From assembly GCF_020524285.1 (NCBI RefSeq), contig NZ_JAIVKX010000004.1:62001-126000 (forward strand): a stretch of 64,000 nt of DNA. Direction: 5' to 3'. A program made the position numbers and the translations under genes. Shown here one piece after another: positions 36,727 to 45,865 of this stretch. Source of the DNA: Alloyangia pacifica (lineage in GTDB: Bacteria; Pseudomonadota; Alphaproteobacteria; Rhodobacterales; Rhodobacteraceae). Under the pieces are notes generated by a model. That model was not told the origin of the DNA, made no database searches, and saw only the letters and a list, made by a program, of their open reading frames with translations. The stretch's first letter is position 1, and each line of letters opens with the position of its first letter.

Positions 36727-37593
36727 ATGACGCGCCCCGACATCTCTTTCGAATTCTTCCCGCCCCGCAACATCGAGGCGACCTTCCGTCTGTGGGATAC
36801 GGTGCAGGCGCTCTCGCCGCTCGGTCCGCGCTTCGTGTCGGTCACCTATGGCGCCGGCGGCACCACCCGCGAGCTGACCCGCGACGTCGTCGCCACCCTG
36901 CACAAGAACTCCGGCCTGAAGGTCGCGGCGCACCTGACCTGTGTCGACGCGACCCGCGAGGAGACGCTGGCCATCGCACGCCAGTTCAAGGACGCAGGGG
37001 TGAACGACATCGTCGCGCTGCGCGGCGACCCGCCCAAGGGTGCCAGCGGTTTCACCCCCCACCCCGAGGGCTTCAACTCGTCGATCGAGCTGATCGAGGC
37101 GCTCCGTGAGGCGGGCGACTTCACCATCCGCGTCGGCGCCTACCCCGACAAGCACCCCGAGGCGCCCACCGCCACTTCGGATGTGGAATACCTCAAGCGC
37201 AAGTTCGACGCCGGTGCGTCGGAGGCACTGACGCAGTTCTTCTTCGAGGCCGAGAGCTTCTTCCGCTTCCGCGACGAGTGCGAGAAGGCGGGCATCGACA
37301 AGCCGATCGTGCCCGGCATCCTGCCGATCGAGAACTGGAAAGGCGCGCGCCGCTTCGCCGAGGCCACCGGTACGAAGATCCCCGCCTGGGTGATCGAGGC
37401 CTTCGAGAAGGCCGAGCGCGACGGGCGGCAGGACCTGCTGGCGACGGCCATGTGCACCGAGCTGTGCAACGAGCTGCTCGAGGGCGGCGTCGACAAGCTG
37501 CACTTCTACACGCTCAACCGCCCCGAGCTGACCCGCGACGTGTGCTACGCGCTCGGCGTGACCCCGGACAACAAGCTCGAGAACGTCGCCTGA
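36727..37593 (+). CDS. metF: 5,10-methylenetetrahydrofolate reductase
   Basis: 288 residues. The N-terminus SFEFFPPRN, VTYGAGG and LRGDPPKG are MetF signatures around the FAD and folate sites, and VPGILPI is also conserved. It reduces methylene-THF to methyl-THF for methionine synthesis. The ATG at 36727 (GGAG upstream) aligns with the family; the frame is open to 36685. It is divergent from metR, and no metH lies next to it in this window. Confidence 0.95.
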   Translation: MTRPDISFEFFPPRNIEATFRLWDTVQALSPLGPRFVSVTYGAGGTTRELTRDVVATLHKNSGLKVAAHLTCVDATREETLAIARQFKDAGVNDIVALRGDPPKGASGFTPHPEGFNSSIELIEALREAGDFTIRVGAYPDKHPEAPTATSDVEYLKRKFDAGASEALTQFFFEAESFFRFRDECEKAGIDKPIVPGILPIENWKGARRFAEATGTKIPAWVIEAFEKAERDGRQDLLATAMCTELCNELLEGGVDKLHFYTLNRPELTRDVCYALGVTPDNKLENVA

Positions 37594-37650
37594 GGGCATC
37601 GCGCGGGGCACAAAAGCCTGCGTCCCGAACCCAGGCAAAGCCACTGAGCG

Positions 37651-37684
37651 AGCGCCGGCCTGTCCCCACGGGCTGGCGCTCTGT
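37651..37684 (+). terminator. Terminator-like hairpin after metF
   Basis: AGCGCCGGCCTG / CGGGCTGGCGCT form a 12-bp stem with two G-U pairs and a short loop, followed by CTGTCATT. It closely resembles the terminator at 32.5 kb in sequence but lacks a clean T-run. Confidence 0.65.
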
Positions 37685-37924
37685 CATTGTAGAACGGCGG
37701 CAAGCATCCCGACGGACTTGGCCGAAATAAAGTGCGCCCCCCGTCTACCTTGCAACACCCAATGGGCCGACACTGGCCGGGCACCCCAACGTCAATCCCC
37801 AAATCTGCCCGCTGCCTCTTTTCCGCCCAATCCCGGCATCTTAGCGATTTCCTCGCTGCGCGCCTGTTCCCTTCCCCGATCCCTTCGGCTTAACTGACAG
37901 CGGGGATAGAAGAAGGAGCAGGAC
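37685..37924. other. Intergenic region before the mpgP-like gene
   Basis: 240 bp without a gene. It should contain the promoter of the compatible-solute genes, but I see no confident elements beyond the GAAGGAG ribosome-binding site of the next gene. Confidence 0.4.
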
Positions 37925-38689
37925 GTGAGGCTGGCGGTTTTCACCGATCTCGACGGGACTCTGCTCGACCACGGCAGCTACTCCTATGCCGCGGCGCAAC
38001 CCGCGCTGGACGCGCTGAAGGCACGCGGCATCCCGCTGATCCTCGCTTCCTCCAAGACCGGCGCCGAAATCGCGCCGCTGCATGCCGAGCTTGGGCTCGG
38101 CGACTGGCCTGCCATCGTCGAGAACGGCGCCGACCGGATCACGCCCGGCGCGCTTTCGGAAGAGGCACCCGACTATGAAAAGCTCCGCGCCGCTCTGGCG
38201 GAACTTCCCGAACACGCACGATATTTCAAGGGCTTCGGCGACATGGACGCGGCAGAGGTGGCGCGGGTCACAGGCCTGCCGCCCGAGAACGCCGCCCTCG
38301 CGCGCAAGCGCCGCTTCACCGAGCCGGGCCTCTGGTCGGGCAGCGAAGATGAACAGGACGCCTTCCTTGCCGCGCTCGCCCAAAAGGGCATCCACGCGCG
38401 CAAGGGCGGGCGGTTCCTCACCCTGTCCTTCGGCGGCACCAAGGCTCAGCAGATGGCGAGCATCCTCACCGACCTCGGCTGCGACACCTCCATCGCGCTC
38501 GGCGATGCGCCCAATGACATCGAGATGATCGAGAGCGCCACGCGCGGCGTCATCATCCGCAACGACCACGGCAATGGCATCCCGCCCCTGCCCGGCGAGC
38601 AGACGGGACGCATTCGCCGCACCGCCCTGCCCGGCCCCGACGGCTGGAACGCCGCCATCCTCGACTTACTTGAAGACCTCGGGCTCTAG
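37925..38689 (+). CDS. HAD-IIB phosphatase, mannosyl/glucosyl-3-phosphoglycerate phosphatase-like
   Basis: 254 residues from a GTG start with a strong GAAGGAG site. FTDLDGTLLDH carries the HAD motif I aspartates at 8 and 10, LASSKTGAEI is motif II, and ALGDAPNDIEMIES is motif IV. The VENGAD and SSKT segments match the MpgP/YedP subgroup, which removes phosphate from mannosyl- or glucosyl-3-phosphoglycerate. The following gene is the matching synthase, 12 bp away, so they are one operon. Confidence 0.88.
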   Translation: MRLAVFTDLDGTLLDHGSYSYAAAQPALDALKARGIPLILASSKTGAEIAPLHAELGLGDWPAIVENGADRITPGALSEEAPDYEKLRAALAELPEHARYFKGFGDMDAAEVARVTGLPPENAALARKRRFTEPGLWSGSEDEQDAFLAALAQKGIHARKGGRFLTLSFGGTKAQQMASILTDLGCDTSIALGDAPNDIEMIESATRGVIIRNDHGNGIPPLPGEQTGRIRRTALPGPDGWNAAILDLLEDLGL

Positions 38690-38701
38690 GAGACCACCGC
38701 C

Positions 38702-39922
38702 ATGGCCGACTTCCAGCAGAACGGCAATATCGCCCAGTTCCACAACCTGCGCTCGCGCCCCATCGAGGAGATGATCTACGAGCTCGAGACCTATGCCCAG
38801 AGCCGCAAGATCTCGCTGATCCTGCCCTCGCTCTACTCCGAGCTCGAGGGCGACGCGCTGCCCAACATCCTCAAGGAACTGAGCAAGGTCACCTACCTGC
38901 ATCGCATCGTCATCGGCCTCGACCGCGCCGACGCGGCGCAGTACCGCCGGGCGCGCGAGTTCTTCTCCGTGCTGCCGCAGCAGCACACGGTGATCTGGAA
39001 CGACGGCCCACGGGTGCAAGAGATCATGGGGCGGCTGGAAGGACTCGGCCTCGCCCCGCAGGAGCCGGGCAAAGGCAAGAACGTGTGGGGCTGCATGGGT
39101 TACCTGATTTCCTGCGCCGACAGCGCAGTGATGGCGATCCACGATTGCGATATCGTCACCTACACCCGCGAGCTGCTCGACCGGCTGGTCTACCCGGTGG
39201 CCAACCCGACCTTCAGCTACCAGCTCTCCAAGGGCTATTACCCCCGCGTCGGCGGCGGCAAGCTCAACGGCCGGGTCACCCGCCTTCTGGTCTCGCCGCT
39301 GCTGATCGCGCTCAAGCGCACCATCGGCGACCGCGACTATATCGACTACCTGCGCGCCTTCCGCTACCCGCTGTCGGGCGAGATGGCACTGCGCACCGGC
39401 CTGCTGCCCGACCTGCGCATTCCCTCGGACTGGGGGCTGGAAATCGGCGTGCTGTCCGAGGCCTGGCGCAACCTCGGCCCGCGGCAGGTCTGCCAGGTCG
39501 AGATCGCCGACATCTACGACCACAAGCACCAGGATCTCTCGCCCGAGGACGCGAGCCAGGGGCTCTCGCGCATGTCGGTCGACATCTGCAAGGCGATCTT
39601 CCGCAAGCTCGCCGCCGACGGCACGGTGTTCACCCCGCATGTCTTCCGCACGCTCAAGGCCACCTACTACCGCTCGGCGCTCGATCTGCTCGAGGCCTAT
39701 TCGGCGGATGCCAAGATGAACGGACTTGCAATCGACCGCCACGCCGAGGAGCGCAGCATCGAGATGTTCGGCGAGAACATCGTGCGCGCCGGGCAGCTGT
39801 TCATCGAGAATCCGCAGGAGACGCCCTTCATCCCGACCTGGAACCGGGTGCATTCGGCCGACCCCACCCTGCTGGCCGATTTCCGCGCCGCGGTGGCGGC
39901 GGACGACGCCGATTTCGGCTGA
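38702..39922 (+). CDS. Glucosyl-3-phosphoglycerate synthase-like glycosyltransferase (GT81)
   Basis: 406 residues. LILPSLYSELEG at the N-terminus and the metal-binding AIHDCDIVTY (DxD type) are followed by IPSDWGLEIGVLSE and DHKHQDLSP, all features I associate with GT81 GpgS proteins. It would transfer glucose from an NDP-glucose to 3-phosphoglycerate. With the phosphatase just upstream this gives glucosylglycerate, a compatible solute of salt- or nitrogen-stressed bacteria. A mannosyl donor is an alternative. Confidence 0.85.
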   Translation: MADFQQNGNIAQFHNLRSRPIEEMIYELETYAQSRKISLILPSLYSELEGDALPNILKELSKVTYLHRIVIGLDRADAAQYRRAREFFSVLPQQHTVIWNDGPRVQEIMGRLEGLGLAPQEPGKGKNVWGCMGYLISCADSAVMAIHDCDIVTYTRELLDRLVYPVANPTFSYQLSKGYYPRVGGGKLNGRVTRLLVSPLLIALKRTIGDRDYIDYLRAFRYPLSGEMALRTGLLPDLRIPSDWGLEIGVLSEAWRNLGPRQVCQVEIADIYDHKHQDLSPEDASQGLSRMSVDICKAIFRKLAADGTVFTPHVFRTLKATYYRSALDLLEAYSADAKMNGLAIDRHAEERSIEMFGENIVRAGQLFIENPQETPFIPTWNRVHSADPTLLADFRAAVAADDADFG

Positions 39923-39972
39923 TCCCCGCCGAAATCGCCAGAGACCTCACGTCACAGTGATCACAGATCCCT

Positions 39973-40004
39973 TGCGACGTCGCGTCCTTCATCGCGGCGT
40001 CGCA
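39973..40004 (+). terminator. Long hairpin after the glycosyltransferase gene
   Basis: TGCGACGTCGCG and CGCGGCGTCGCA form a 12-bp stem (one wobble pair) with an 8-base loop, 50 bp after the stop. No T-run follows. It may be a Rho-assisted or mRNA-stabilising 3' end. Confidence 0.5.
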
Positions 40005-40114
40005 TTGACCTGACCTATCTCTCGTCCGAGTAACTGATTTTTGAGCCCTGCCCGCGCCGGTCCTCCCATTCCGGTGCCTCCCCGCGGGGCGCTTCAAATC
40101 GAAGGAGGAGAAGA

Positions 40115-41500
40115 ATGGGTCTCATTGGGATCATAGTGTCGCTTGGCCTGCTGATGTACCTGGCCTACCGCGGCATCAACGTGCTGATCCTGGCACCGCT
40201 TCTGGCGATGCTCGCGGTGCTGCTCTCGGGCGGGCTGCCGGTCATGGCCACCTATACGCAGGTCTTCATGAAGTCGCTCGGCGGCTACGTGATCACCTAC
40301 TTCCCGCTGTTCCTGCTCGGCGCGATCTTCGGCAAGGTCATGGCCGATGGCGGCGCCGCGCGCACCATCGCCGAGAAGATCGTCGCATGGGTCGGCGGTG
40401 ATCGCGCGATCCTCGCCGTCGTGCTCGCCTGCGGCGTGCTGACCTTCGGCGGCGTGTCGCTCTTCGTGGTGGCCTTTGCCATCTACCCGATCGCCAACGC
40501 GCTGTTCCGCCGCGCCGACGTGCCCAAGCGCCTGCTGCCCGCGGCCATCGCGCTCGGCTCGTTCACCTTCACCATGACCGCCTTCCCCGGCACCCCGGCG
40601 ATCCAGAACGCGATCCCGATCCCGTTCTTCGGCACCAACGTCTTCGCCGCGCCGCTGCTCGGCACGCTGGCGGGGCTGATCATGCTCGGCGGCGGCACGC
40701 TCTGGCTGAGCCGCCGCGCCAAGGCCGCGCAGGGCCGCGGCGAGGGCTACGGCGTGCACGAGCGCACCGCGGCCGACAGCTCGCTGCCCGAGGATGCCGA
40801 CATGCCCGGCTTCGTCGCGGCGATCCTGCCGGTGATCGCGGTGATCGGCCTCAACGCGCTGCTCACCTACGTGGTCTTCCCGAACATGAGCGCCGACTAC
40901 CTCGCCGATCCGCAATACGGCGAGACCTCACTGTCGCGCGTGGCGGGCATCTGGGCCATCATCATCTCGCTGGTGGTCTCGATCGTGCTGGCGCTGGCAC
41001 TGAACTGGAAGCGCTTCGCCGACGTCAAGGAGACGGTGAACAAGGGCACCATGGGCTCGCTGCTGCCGATCTTCAACACCGCCTCCGAGGTCGGCTACGG
41101 CGCGGTGATCGCCTCGCTGCCCGCCTTCGGGCTGATCCGCGACGCGGTGCTGGGGCTCTTCCCCGAGAACCCCGTGGCCTCGCTGGCGGTGGCGGTGAAC
41201 GTGCTCGCGGGCATCACCGGCTCGGCCTCCGGCGGCATGTCGATCGCGCTGCAGGCGCTTGGTGAGCAATTCGCCGCCATGGGCGCCGAGCAGGGTATCA
41301 GCATGGAGCTGATGCACCGGGTGACGGCGCTCTCGTCGGGCGGCTTCGACGCGCTGCCGCACAACGGCGCGGTGATCACCCTGCTGGCGATCACCGGCAT
41401 GACCCACCGCAAGAGCTACTCGGACATCTTCGTGGTGGCCGTGGCGATCCCGGTGGTGGCCACCATCACGGTGATCGTGCTGGGCTCGCTCGGTCTCTGA
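40115..41500 (+). CDS. GntP-family organic-acid:proton permease
   Basis: 461 residues with about twelve membrane helices. The N-terminus GIIVSLGLLMYLAYRGINVL, then LTFGGVSLFVVAFAIYPIA, and the C-terminal HRVTALSSGGFDALPHNGAVI are GntP-family features. Members import gluconate and related sugar acids; glycerate is conceivable here given the neighbouring glycerate-sugar genes (inference). A GAAGGAGGAG site precedes the ATG. Confidence 0.9.
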   Translation: MGLIGIIVSLGLLMYLAYRGINVLILAPLLAMLAVLLSGGLPVMATYTQVFMKSLGGYVITYFPLFLLGAIFGKVMADGGAARTIAEKIVAWVGGDRAILAVVLACGVLTFGGVSLFVVAFAIYPIANALFRRADVPKRLLPAAIALGSFTFTMTAFPGTPAIQNAIPIPFFGTNVFAAPLLGTLAGLIMLGGGTLWLSRRAKAAQGRGEGYGVHERTAADSSLPEDADMPGFVAAILPVIAVIGLNALLTYVVFPNMSADYLADPQYGETSLSRVAGIWAIIISLVVSIVLALALNWKRFADVKETVNKGTMGSLLPIFNTASEVGYGAVIASLPAFGLIRDAVLGLFPENPVASLAVAVNVLAGITGSASGGMSIALQALGEQFAAMGAEQGISMELMHRVTALSSGGFDALPHNGAVITLLAITGMTHRKSYSDIFVVAVAIPVVATITVIVLGSLGL

Positions 41501-41522
41501 CCAGAGGTTCGGTCGAAATGTG

Positions 41523-41548
41523 ACGGGGCGCCTTCGGGCGCCCCGTTT
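41523..41548. terminator. Intrinsic terminator between gntP-like and dedA-like genes
   Basis: ACGGGGCGCC / GGCGCCCCGT with a 4-base loop is followed by TTTG on the plus strand. It serves two convergent genes. Confidence 0.88.
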
Positions 41549-41557
41549 GCGTTGCGG

Positions 41558-42178
41558 CTAAGGCTCCAGCCCCTTGCGCCGCTTGCGCCGCCCGTAGGTG
41601 GCCACTCGCCAGACATAGACCCCGACGATCCCCGCCACCACGGCGGTCGACACCGGGTCCAGCCAGCCCGCCACCAGCCCGTATTGCGCCTGCAGCAGGT
41701 ATCCGGCCATCGCCAGCACGGTCGTCCAGCTCACCGTTCCCACGGTGGTATAGGCGAGAAAACTCGCCATCGGCATGCGCGCCACGCCCGCGGGCACCGA
41801 GATGAAGGTGCGCACGGTGGGGATCAGCCGCCCGATCAGCACTGCGCTGCCGCCATGGCGGATGAACCAGTCGTTCGAACGGTCGAGGTCGTCGGGCAGG
41901 ATGGTCAGCCAGCGCCCGTGCCGCGCCGCCAGCCGTTTCAGCCGCTGCGTGCCGAGCTGTCGTCCGATCCAATACCAGAACAGCGCCCCGGCGAGCGAGC
42001 CGATGGACCCCGCCACGATCACCGCCAGCAGGTGCTCGCGCCCGGCGGCGGCGTTGAACCCGCCCAGCGGCATGATCAGCTCCGAAGGGATGGGCGGAAA
42101 GACGTTCTCGAGAAACATCAGCACGGCGATGCCGATCGCTCCCACCGCGTCAACAAACCCCGAGATCCAGTCGAACAT
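41558..42178 (-). CDS. DedA-family inner-membrane protein
   Basis: 206 residues with four or more helices. ENVFPPIPSELIMPLGGF is the DedA re-entrant motif and GRLIPTVRTFISVPAGVARM is the second conserved block. Recent work assigns many DedA proteins to lipid-carrier (undecaprenyl phosphate or phospholipid) translocation. An ACGGAGGGC site precedes the start. Confidence 0.92.
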   Translation of the reverse strand: MFDWISGFVDAVGAIGIAVLMFLENVFPPIPSELIMPLGGFNAAAGREHLLAVIVAGSIGSLAGALFWYWIGRQLGTQRLKRLAARHGRWLTILPDDLDRSNDWFIRHGGSAVLIGRLIPTVRTFISVPAGVARMPMASFLAYTTVGTVSWTTVLAMAGYLLQAQYGLVAGWLDPVSTAVVAGIVGVYVWRVATYGRRKRRKGLEP

Positions 42179-42253
42179 GTCGCCCTCCGTAACGTGCCCG
42201 GAACCTCAACGCGCACGCCCGCCCCCGGGTTCACCAACGAGGCAGGATCGATC

Positions 42254-42318
42254 TTTCTTCTAGGCAGAAATATCCCGGGGGAGACGCGCGCAGCGCGGCG
42301 GGGGCAGCGCCCCTCTCT
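42254..42318 (-). repeat. Intergenic REP-like palindromic element, copy 2 (inverted)
   Basis: Read on the minus strand it gives GAGGGGCGCTGCCCCC, CGCTGCGCGCG, CCCCCGGGATATTT and an A/G-rich end, nearly the same as the copy at 15.6 kb. It lies between the sugar phosphorylase and dedA genes. Confidence 0.7.
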
Positions 42319-42387
42319 CCGAGCCTGCCGCGCTGAGAGCGAAGGAACTCTTGTCCTCACAGCTCACAGCTCACAGCCCACGCGCAT

Positions 42388-44136
42388 CTAGCCCTGGTTC
42401 GAGATCCACCGGCACTGGTAGGGCGCCAGCGTCACCGGCCCGGCCTCGATGGTCTCGCCCGACAGCAGGTCGACCCAATGCTCGTCGGCGATGAGGTTCA
42501 GCCCCTCGTGCGGGATCACCACCTCTTCGTCCGAGCAGTTGTGCAGCGCGAAGATCGACTGCGCCCGGTCCAGGGACTGCCGCCACAGGCCGAACACCCG
42601 CTCGTCGAGGTTGAGCGTGAACTGCGTGGCATTGGGGTGGAATGCCGCCTGCCCCGAGCGCAGCTTCAGCCGCTCCGAGAGCATTTCGAGCACCTGCGCG
42701 TGCAGGCTCTCGGGGTCGTCGAGCAGCGCGTTGAGCTCAGAATAATCCCAGCGGTGGCGGTTGATCGCCCGGTTCATGCCGCGCCGCTGCACCGCCTCGA
42801 GATCGTTCGGCGTGCCGAGCATCGAGTGGATGTAGAAGGCCGGGATGCCCTCGAGCGACATGACGATGGTCTGCGAGCAGAGGAAGCGCGCGAGGTGATG
42901 CGCGTCCTCTCCCTTGTAGGTGCGCGCCATCGCGGCGAAGAAGGCGCAGTTGAGCTCGTAGACGCTCTCGCCGCCACCGGGCAGCGAACGCATCGAGGCG
43001 AGCCCGCCCAGCTCCCGCGCGGTGTCGATGACCTTGCCCACTTCCTCGGGCGGCAGCAGCCCCTCGGCGGGGCGCATGCCGATGCCGTCGTGGCTGGCGG
43101 TGAAATTGAGATAGGCGCAGCCCAGCGGCGCCGGCGGCATCGCCCGCTGCCAGTCGTTGAGGTATTTCGCCGTCCCCGCCATCATCGCGTGCAGCACCAG
43201 CGGCGGCAGCGGGAAGTTGTAGACCATATGCGCCTCGTTGCGGTGCCCGAAATACGACAGGTTCTCGGCCTTCGGCACATTGGTCTCGGTCAACAGGATG
43301 ATGCTCTCGGTGGCGTAATCCGCCAGCAGGCGCAGCAGGCGGATCACCGCGTGGGTCTGCGGCAGGTGGATGCAGTTGGTGCCGATCTCCTTCCACAGGA
43401 AGGCCACCGCATCGAGCCGGATGATCCGCACGCCCATGTCCACGTGCAGGCGGATGATCCGCAGGATCTCCAGCAGCACTTCGGGATTGCGGAAGTCGAG
43501 ATCGATCTGGTCGTGGCTGAAGGTGCACCAGACGTAGCGGGTGCCCATCGCCGTCTCGACCTCCTGCAGCAGCGGCGTGGTGCGCGGGCGCACCACCATC
43601 GACACGTCGTCCGACGGATCGGCCTCGAAGAAGAACTCGTCGTAGGGCTTCTGTCCCTGCCGGTAGGCATTGAACCACACCCCCTGCGAGGAGACGTGGT
43701 TGAGCACGAGGTCCGACATGAGGTGGAACTCGTCGCCGATGCGGGTGATGTCGACCCAATCGCCGAGCTGCGGGTTCACCTTGCGATAGTCCGTGACCGC
43801 GAAGCCGTCGTCCGAGGTGAAGGGGAAGAACGGCAGTATGTGCACGCCGTTGACCACGCCCTTCATCCGCGAGCGCAGGAAGTGGTTCATCAGGTCGAGC
43901 GGCTTGTGGCTGCCGTCGATCAGGCTGTCGCCATAGGTGATCAGCACCGCATCCTTCTGCGACCACAGGTTGTTGCCCGGCTTGCGCGGCTGGCGGCGGC
44001 GTCCCTTGCCCGGATGATCGGGGGTCTCGGGCCAGAAGGCATCGATCACCTGACTCGAAAGGATGTCGGCGTTGAGGGTCGGGTAGATGAAATGGAGAAG
44101 CTCGGAAAGACGGGCGCTGAAGGAGGTCTCGGTCAT
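42388..44136 (-). CDS. GH13_18 sugar phosphorylase (sucrose/glucosylglycerate phosphorylase-like)
   Basis: 582 residues. An (alpha/beta)8 barrel with the catalytic nucleophile in RIIRLDAVAF (D242) and the acid/base in LLTETNVPKA (E284). FTASHDGIGMRP holds the transition-state stabiliser, and an early LPFFPFTSDDGFAVTDY block is typical of GH13_18. This subfamily phosphorolyses sucrose, glucosylglycerate or related glucosides to glucose-1-phosphate. The nearby synthase and phosphatase make glucosylglycerate the likeliest substrate (inference). The ATG at 44136 aligns with the family N-terminus. It diverges from purU. Confidence 0.9.
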   Translation of the reverse strand: MTETSFSARLSELLHFIYPTLNADILSSQVIDAFWPETPDHPGKGRRRQPRKPGNNLWSQKDAVLITYGDSLIDGSHKPLDLMNHFLRSRMKGVVNGVHILPFFPFTSDDGFAVTDYRKVNPQLGDWVDITRIGDEFHLMSDLVLNHVSSQGVWFNAYRQGQKPYDEFFFEADPSDDVSMVVRPRTTPLLQEVETAMGTRYVWCTFSHDQIDLDFRNPEVLLEILRIIRLHVDMGVRIIRLDAVAFLWKEIGTNCIHLPQTHAVIRLLRLLADYATESIILLTETNVPKAENLSYFGHRNEAHMVYNFPLPPLVLHAMMAGTAKYLNDWQRAMPPAPLGCAYLNFTASHDGIGMRPAEGLLPPEEVGKVIDTARELGGLASMRSLPGGGESVYELNCAFFAAMARTYKGEDAHHLARFLCSQTIVMSLEGIPAFYIHSMLGTPNDLEAVQRRGMNRAINRHRWDYSELNALLDDPESLHAQVLEMLSERLKLRSGQAAFHPNATQFTLNLDERVFGLWRQSLDRAQSIFALHNCSDEEVVIPHEGLNLIADEHWVDLLSGETIEAGPVTLAPYQCRWISNQG

Positions 44137-44474
44137 GAAAACGTGTCTCGACGGGTCCGGGTTTGGGAGGACCGGAAAGCCGGGGACGGCACGGTGTTCC
44201 GGGCTCTTTCCCTTGGGGTAAGCAATGATCCTCGCTTTCACAAGCATTTAGTCCGCAAATCGCGCTCTTCCACGTCGCCGGACGGCGGACCGCCCGGGAT
44301 CGGGCGCGGGTTTCCGATCGCGCCCCTGTCGCATCTTAGGGGAAACATGTCGCGCCAGCACGGCGGGCGGGCGCGATCTTGCCGCAGGATGGGCCCGCAA
44401 TACGCTTGACCTTGCCCTCCGCAGGCGCCAGCGATCTGTCCACGCATCCAGTCGAGAAAAGAAACGCACCTCCC

Positions 44475-45362
44475 ATGAGTTCCTCCTACGCCCTCACCGT
44501 GCAGTGCCCTTCTACCCGCGGCATCGTCGCCGCCGTCGCCGGCTTCCTCGCCGAGCAGGGCTGCAACATCACCGACAGCGCCCAGTTCGACGACCTCGGC
44601 ACCGGCAGCTTCTTCATGCGCGTGAGCTTCCTGAGCGAGACCGGCGCGGAGCTGGAGGCGCTGCAATCGGCCTTTGCCGCCGTGGCCGAAGAGTTCGGTA
44701 TGGACTTCGCCTTCCACGACGAGGCCACGAAGATGAAGGTGGTGATCATGGTCAGCCGCTTCGGGCACTGCCTGAACGACCTGCTCTACCGCTGCCGCAT
44801 CGGCGCGCTGCCGATCGAGATCGTCGCGGTGATCTCCAACCACATGGACTACCAGAAGGTCGTGGTGAACGCCGACATCCCCTTCCACTGCATCAAGGTC
44901 ACCAAGGAGAACAAGCCGCAGGCCGAGGCGCAGATCATGCAGGTGGTCGAGGACTCCGGTGCCGAGCTGATCGTGCTGGCACGCTACATGCAGATCCTCT
45001 CGGACGAGATGTGCCGCAAGATGTCGGGCCGGATCATCAACATCCACCATTCCTTCCTGCCATCCTTCAAGGGTGCCAACCCCTACAAGCAGGCCTTCCA
45101 GCGCGGCGTGAAGCTGATCGGCGCAACCTCGCACTACGTGACCGCCGACCTCGACGAAGGCCCGATCATCGAGCAGGACATCGTGCGCGTCACCCACGCA
45201 CAGTCCCCCGAGGATTACGTCTCGCTCGGCCGTGACGTCGAGGCGCAGGTGCTGGCCCGCGCCATCCACGCCCACGCCCACCGCCGGGTCTTCATCAACG
45301 GCGACAAGACCGTGGTCTTCCCCGCCTCGCCGGGATCCTACAGCTCCGAGCGCATGGGCTGA
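44475..45362 (+). CDS. purU: Formyltetrahydrofolate deformylase
   Basis: 295 residues. The N-terminal ACT domain (YALTVQCPSTRGIVAAVAGFLAEQGCNI, broken by loops) is followed by the formyl-transferase-like hydrolase domain with the catalytic INIHHSFLPSFKGANPY and GATSHYVTADLDEGPII. It hydrolyses 10-formyl-THF to formate and THF, balancing one-carbon pools. The start at 44475 matches the ACT onset. A terminator follows. Confidence 0.95.
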   Translation: MSSSYALTVQCPSTRGIVAAVAGFLAEQGCNITDSAQFDDLGTGSFFMRVSFLSETGAELEALQSAFAAVAEEFGMDFAFHDEATKMKVVIMVSRFGHCLNDLLYRCRIGALPIEIVAVISNHMDYQKVVVNADIPFHCIKVTKENKPQAEAQIMQVVEDSGAELIVLARYMQILSDEMCRKMSGRIINIHHSFLPSFKGANPYKQAFQRGVKLIGATSHYVTADLDEGPIIEQDIVRVTHAQSPEDYVSLGRDVEAQVLARAIHAHAHRRVFINGDKTVVFPASPGSYSSERMG

Positions 45363-45386
45363 GGGCACCCCGTTCCAGTCTCTCTA

Positions 45387-45420
45387 CCCGCGGCAGCGCT
45401 CCAGCCTGCCGCGGGCTCTT
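45387..45420 (+). terminator. Terminator after purU
   Basis: CCCGCGGCAG / CTGCCGCGGG form a 10-bp perfect stem with a 9-base loop, followed by CTCTTGCTTG, 25 bp after the stop. Confidence 0.75.
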
Positions 45421-45865
45421 GCTTGCGCCGGGCCTCGCGGGTTCTCACGCCACGGAAGGCCGAGAGATCCTTTTTCGGGCGTCGACACCTTGGCGCGTGG
45501 GAATGCGCTCCCCTTCAGCTTGGCTCCCGCAGTAATACCTCAGGGAGACGCAAGGGCACCGCCTGTCCAAGAAAATCAGACTTCCCGCAATTGCGCGCGT
45601 GACGATGGAGGTTTGCCACCGCGGGCCGGAAAGATCGCGGGATCCATTTCCCGGCGGTGCCGCAAAACACCTCTACATATTTTTACTATTTATTCACCCA
45701 CAGGCCCTAACCAATAGTCTCAAATATTTCTCAAACAGGGTACGGCCGGAAGGAACCGCAAGCTGCACAGGTTTTGCAGGGCGTGGCAGCCCATCCAATC
45801 TCCGCCCGGGTCGCCCATGCACGCCGGCAGCAAGATACGCCGGCCCTCCTCCCGAGACAGGCTTG
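45421..45865. other. Intergenic region before the acyltransferase gene
   Basis: 445 bp with no recognisable gene. The middle part (about 45670-45740) is locally AT-rich (TATTTTTACTATTTATT) and may carry the promoter. The acyltransferase frame is open through it, but that extension does not look like protein of this family. Confidence 0.45.
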
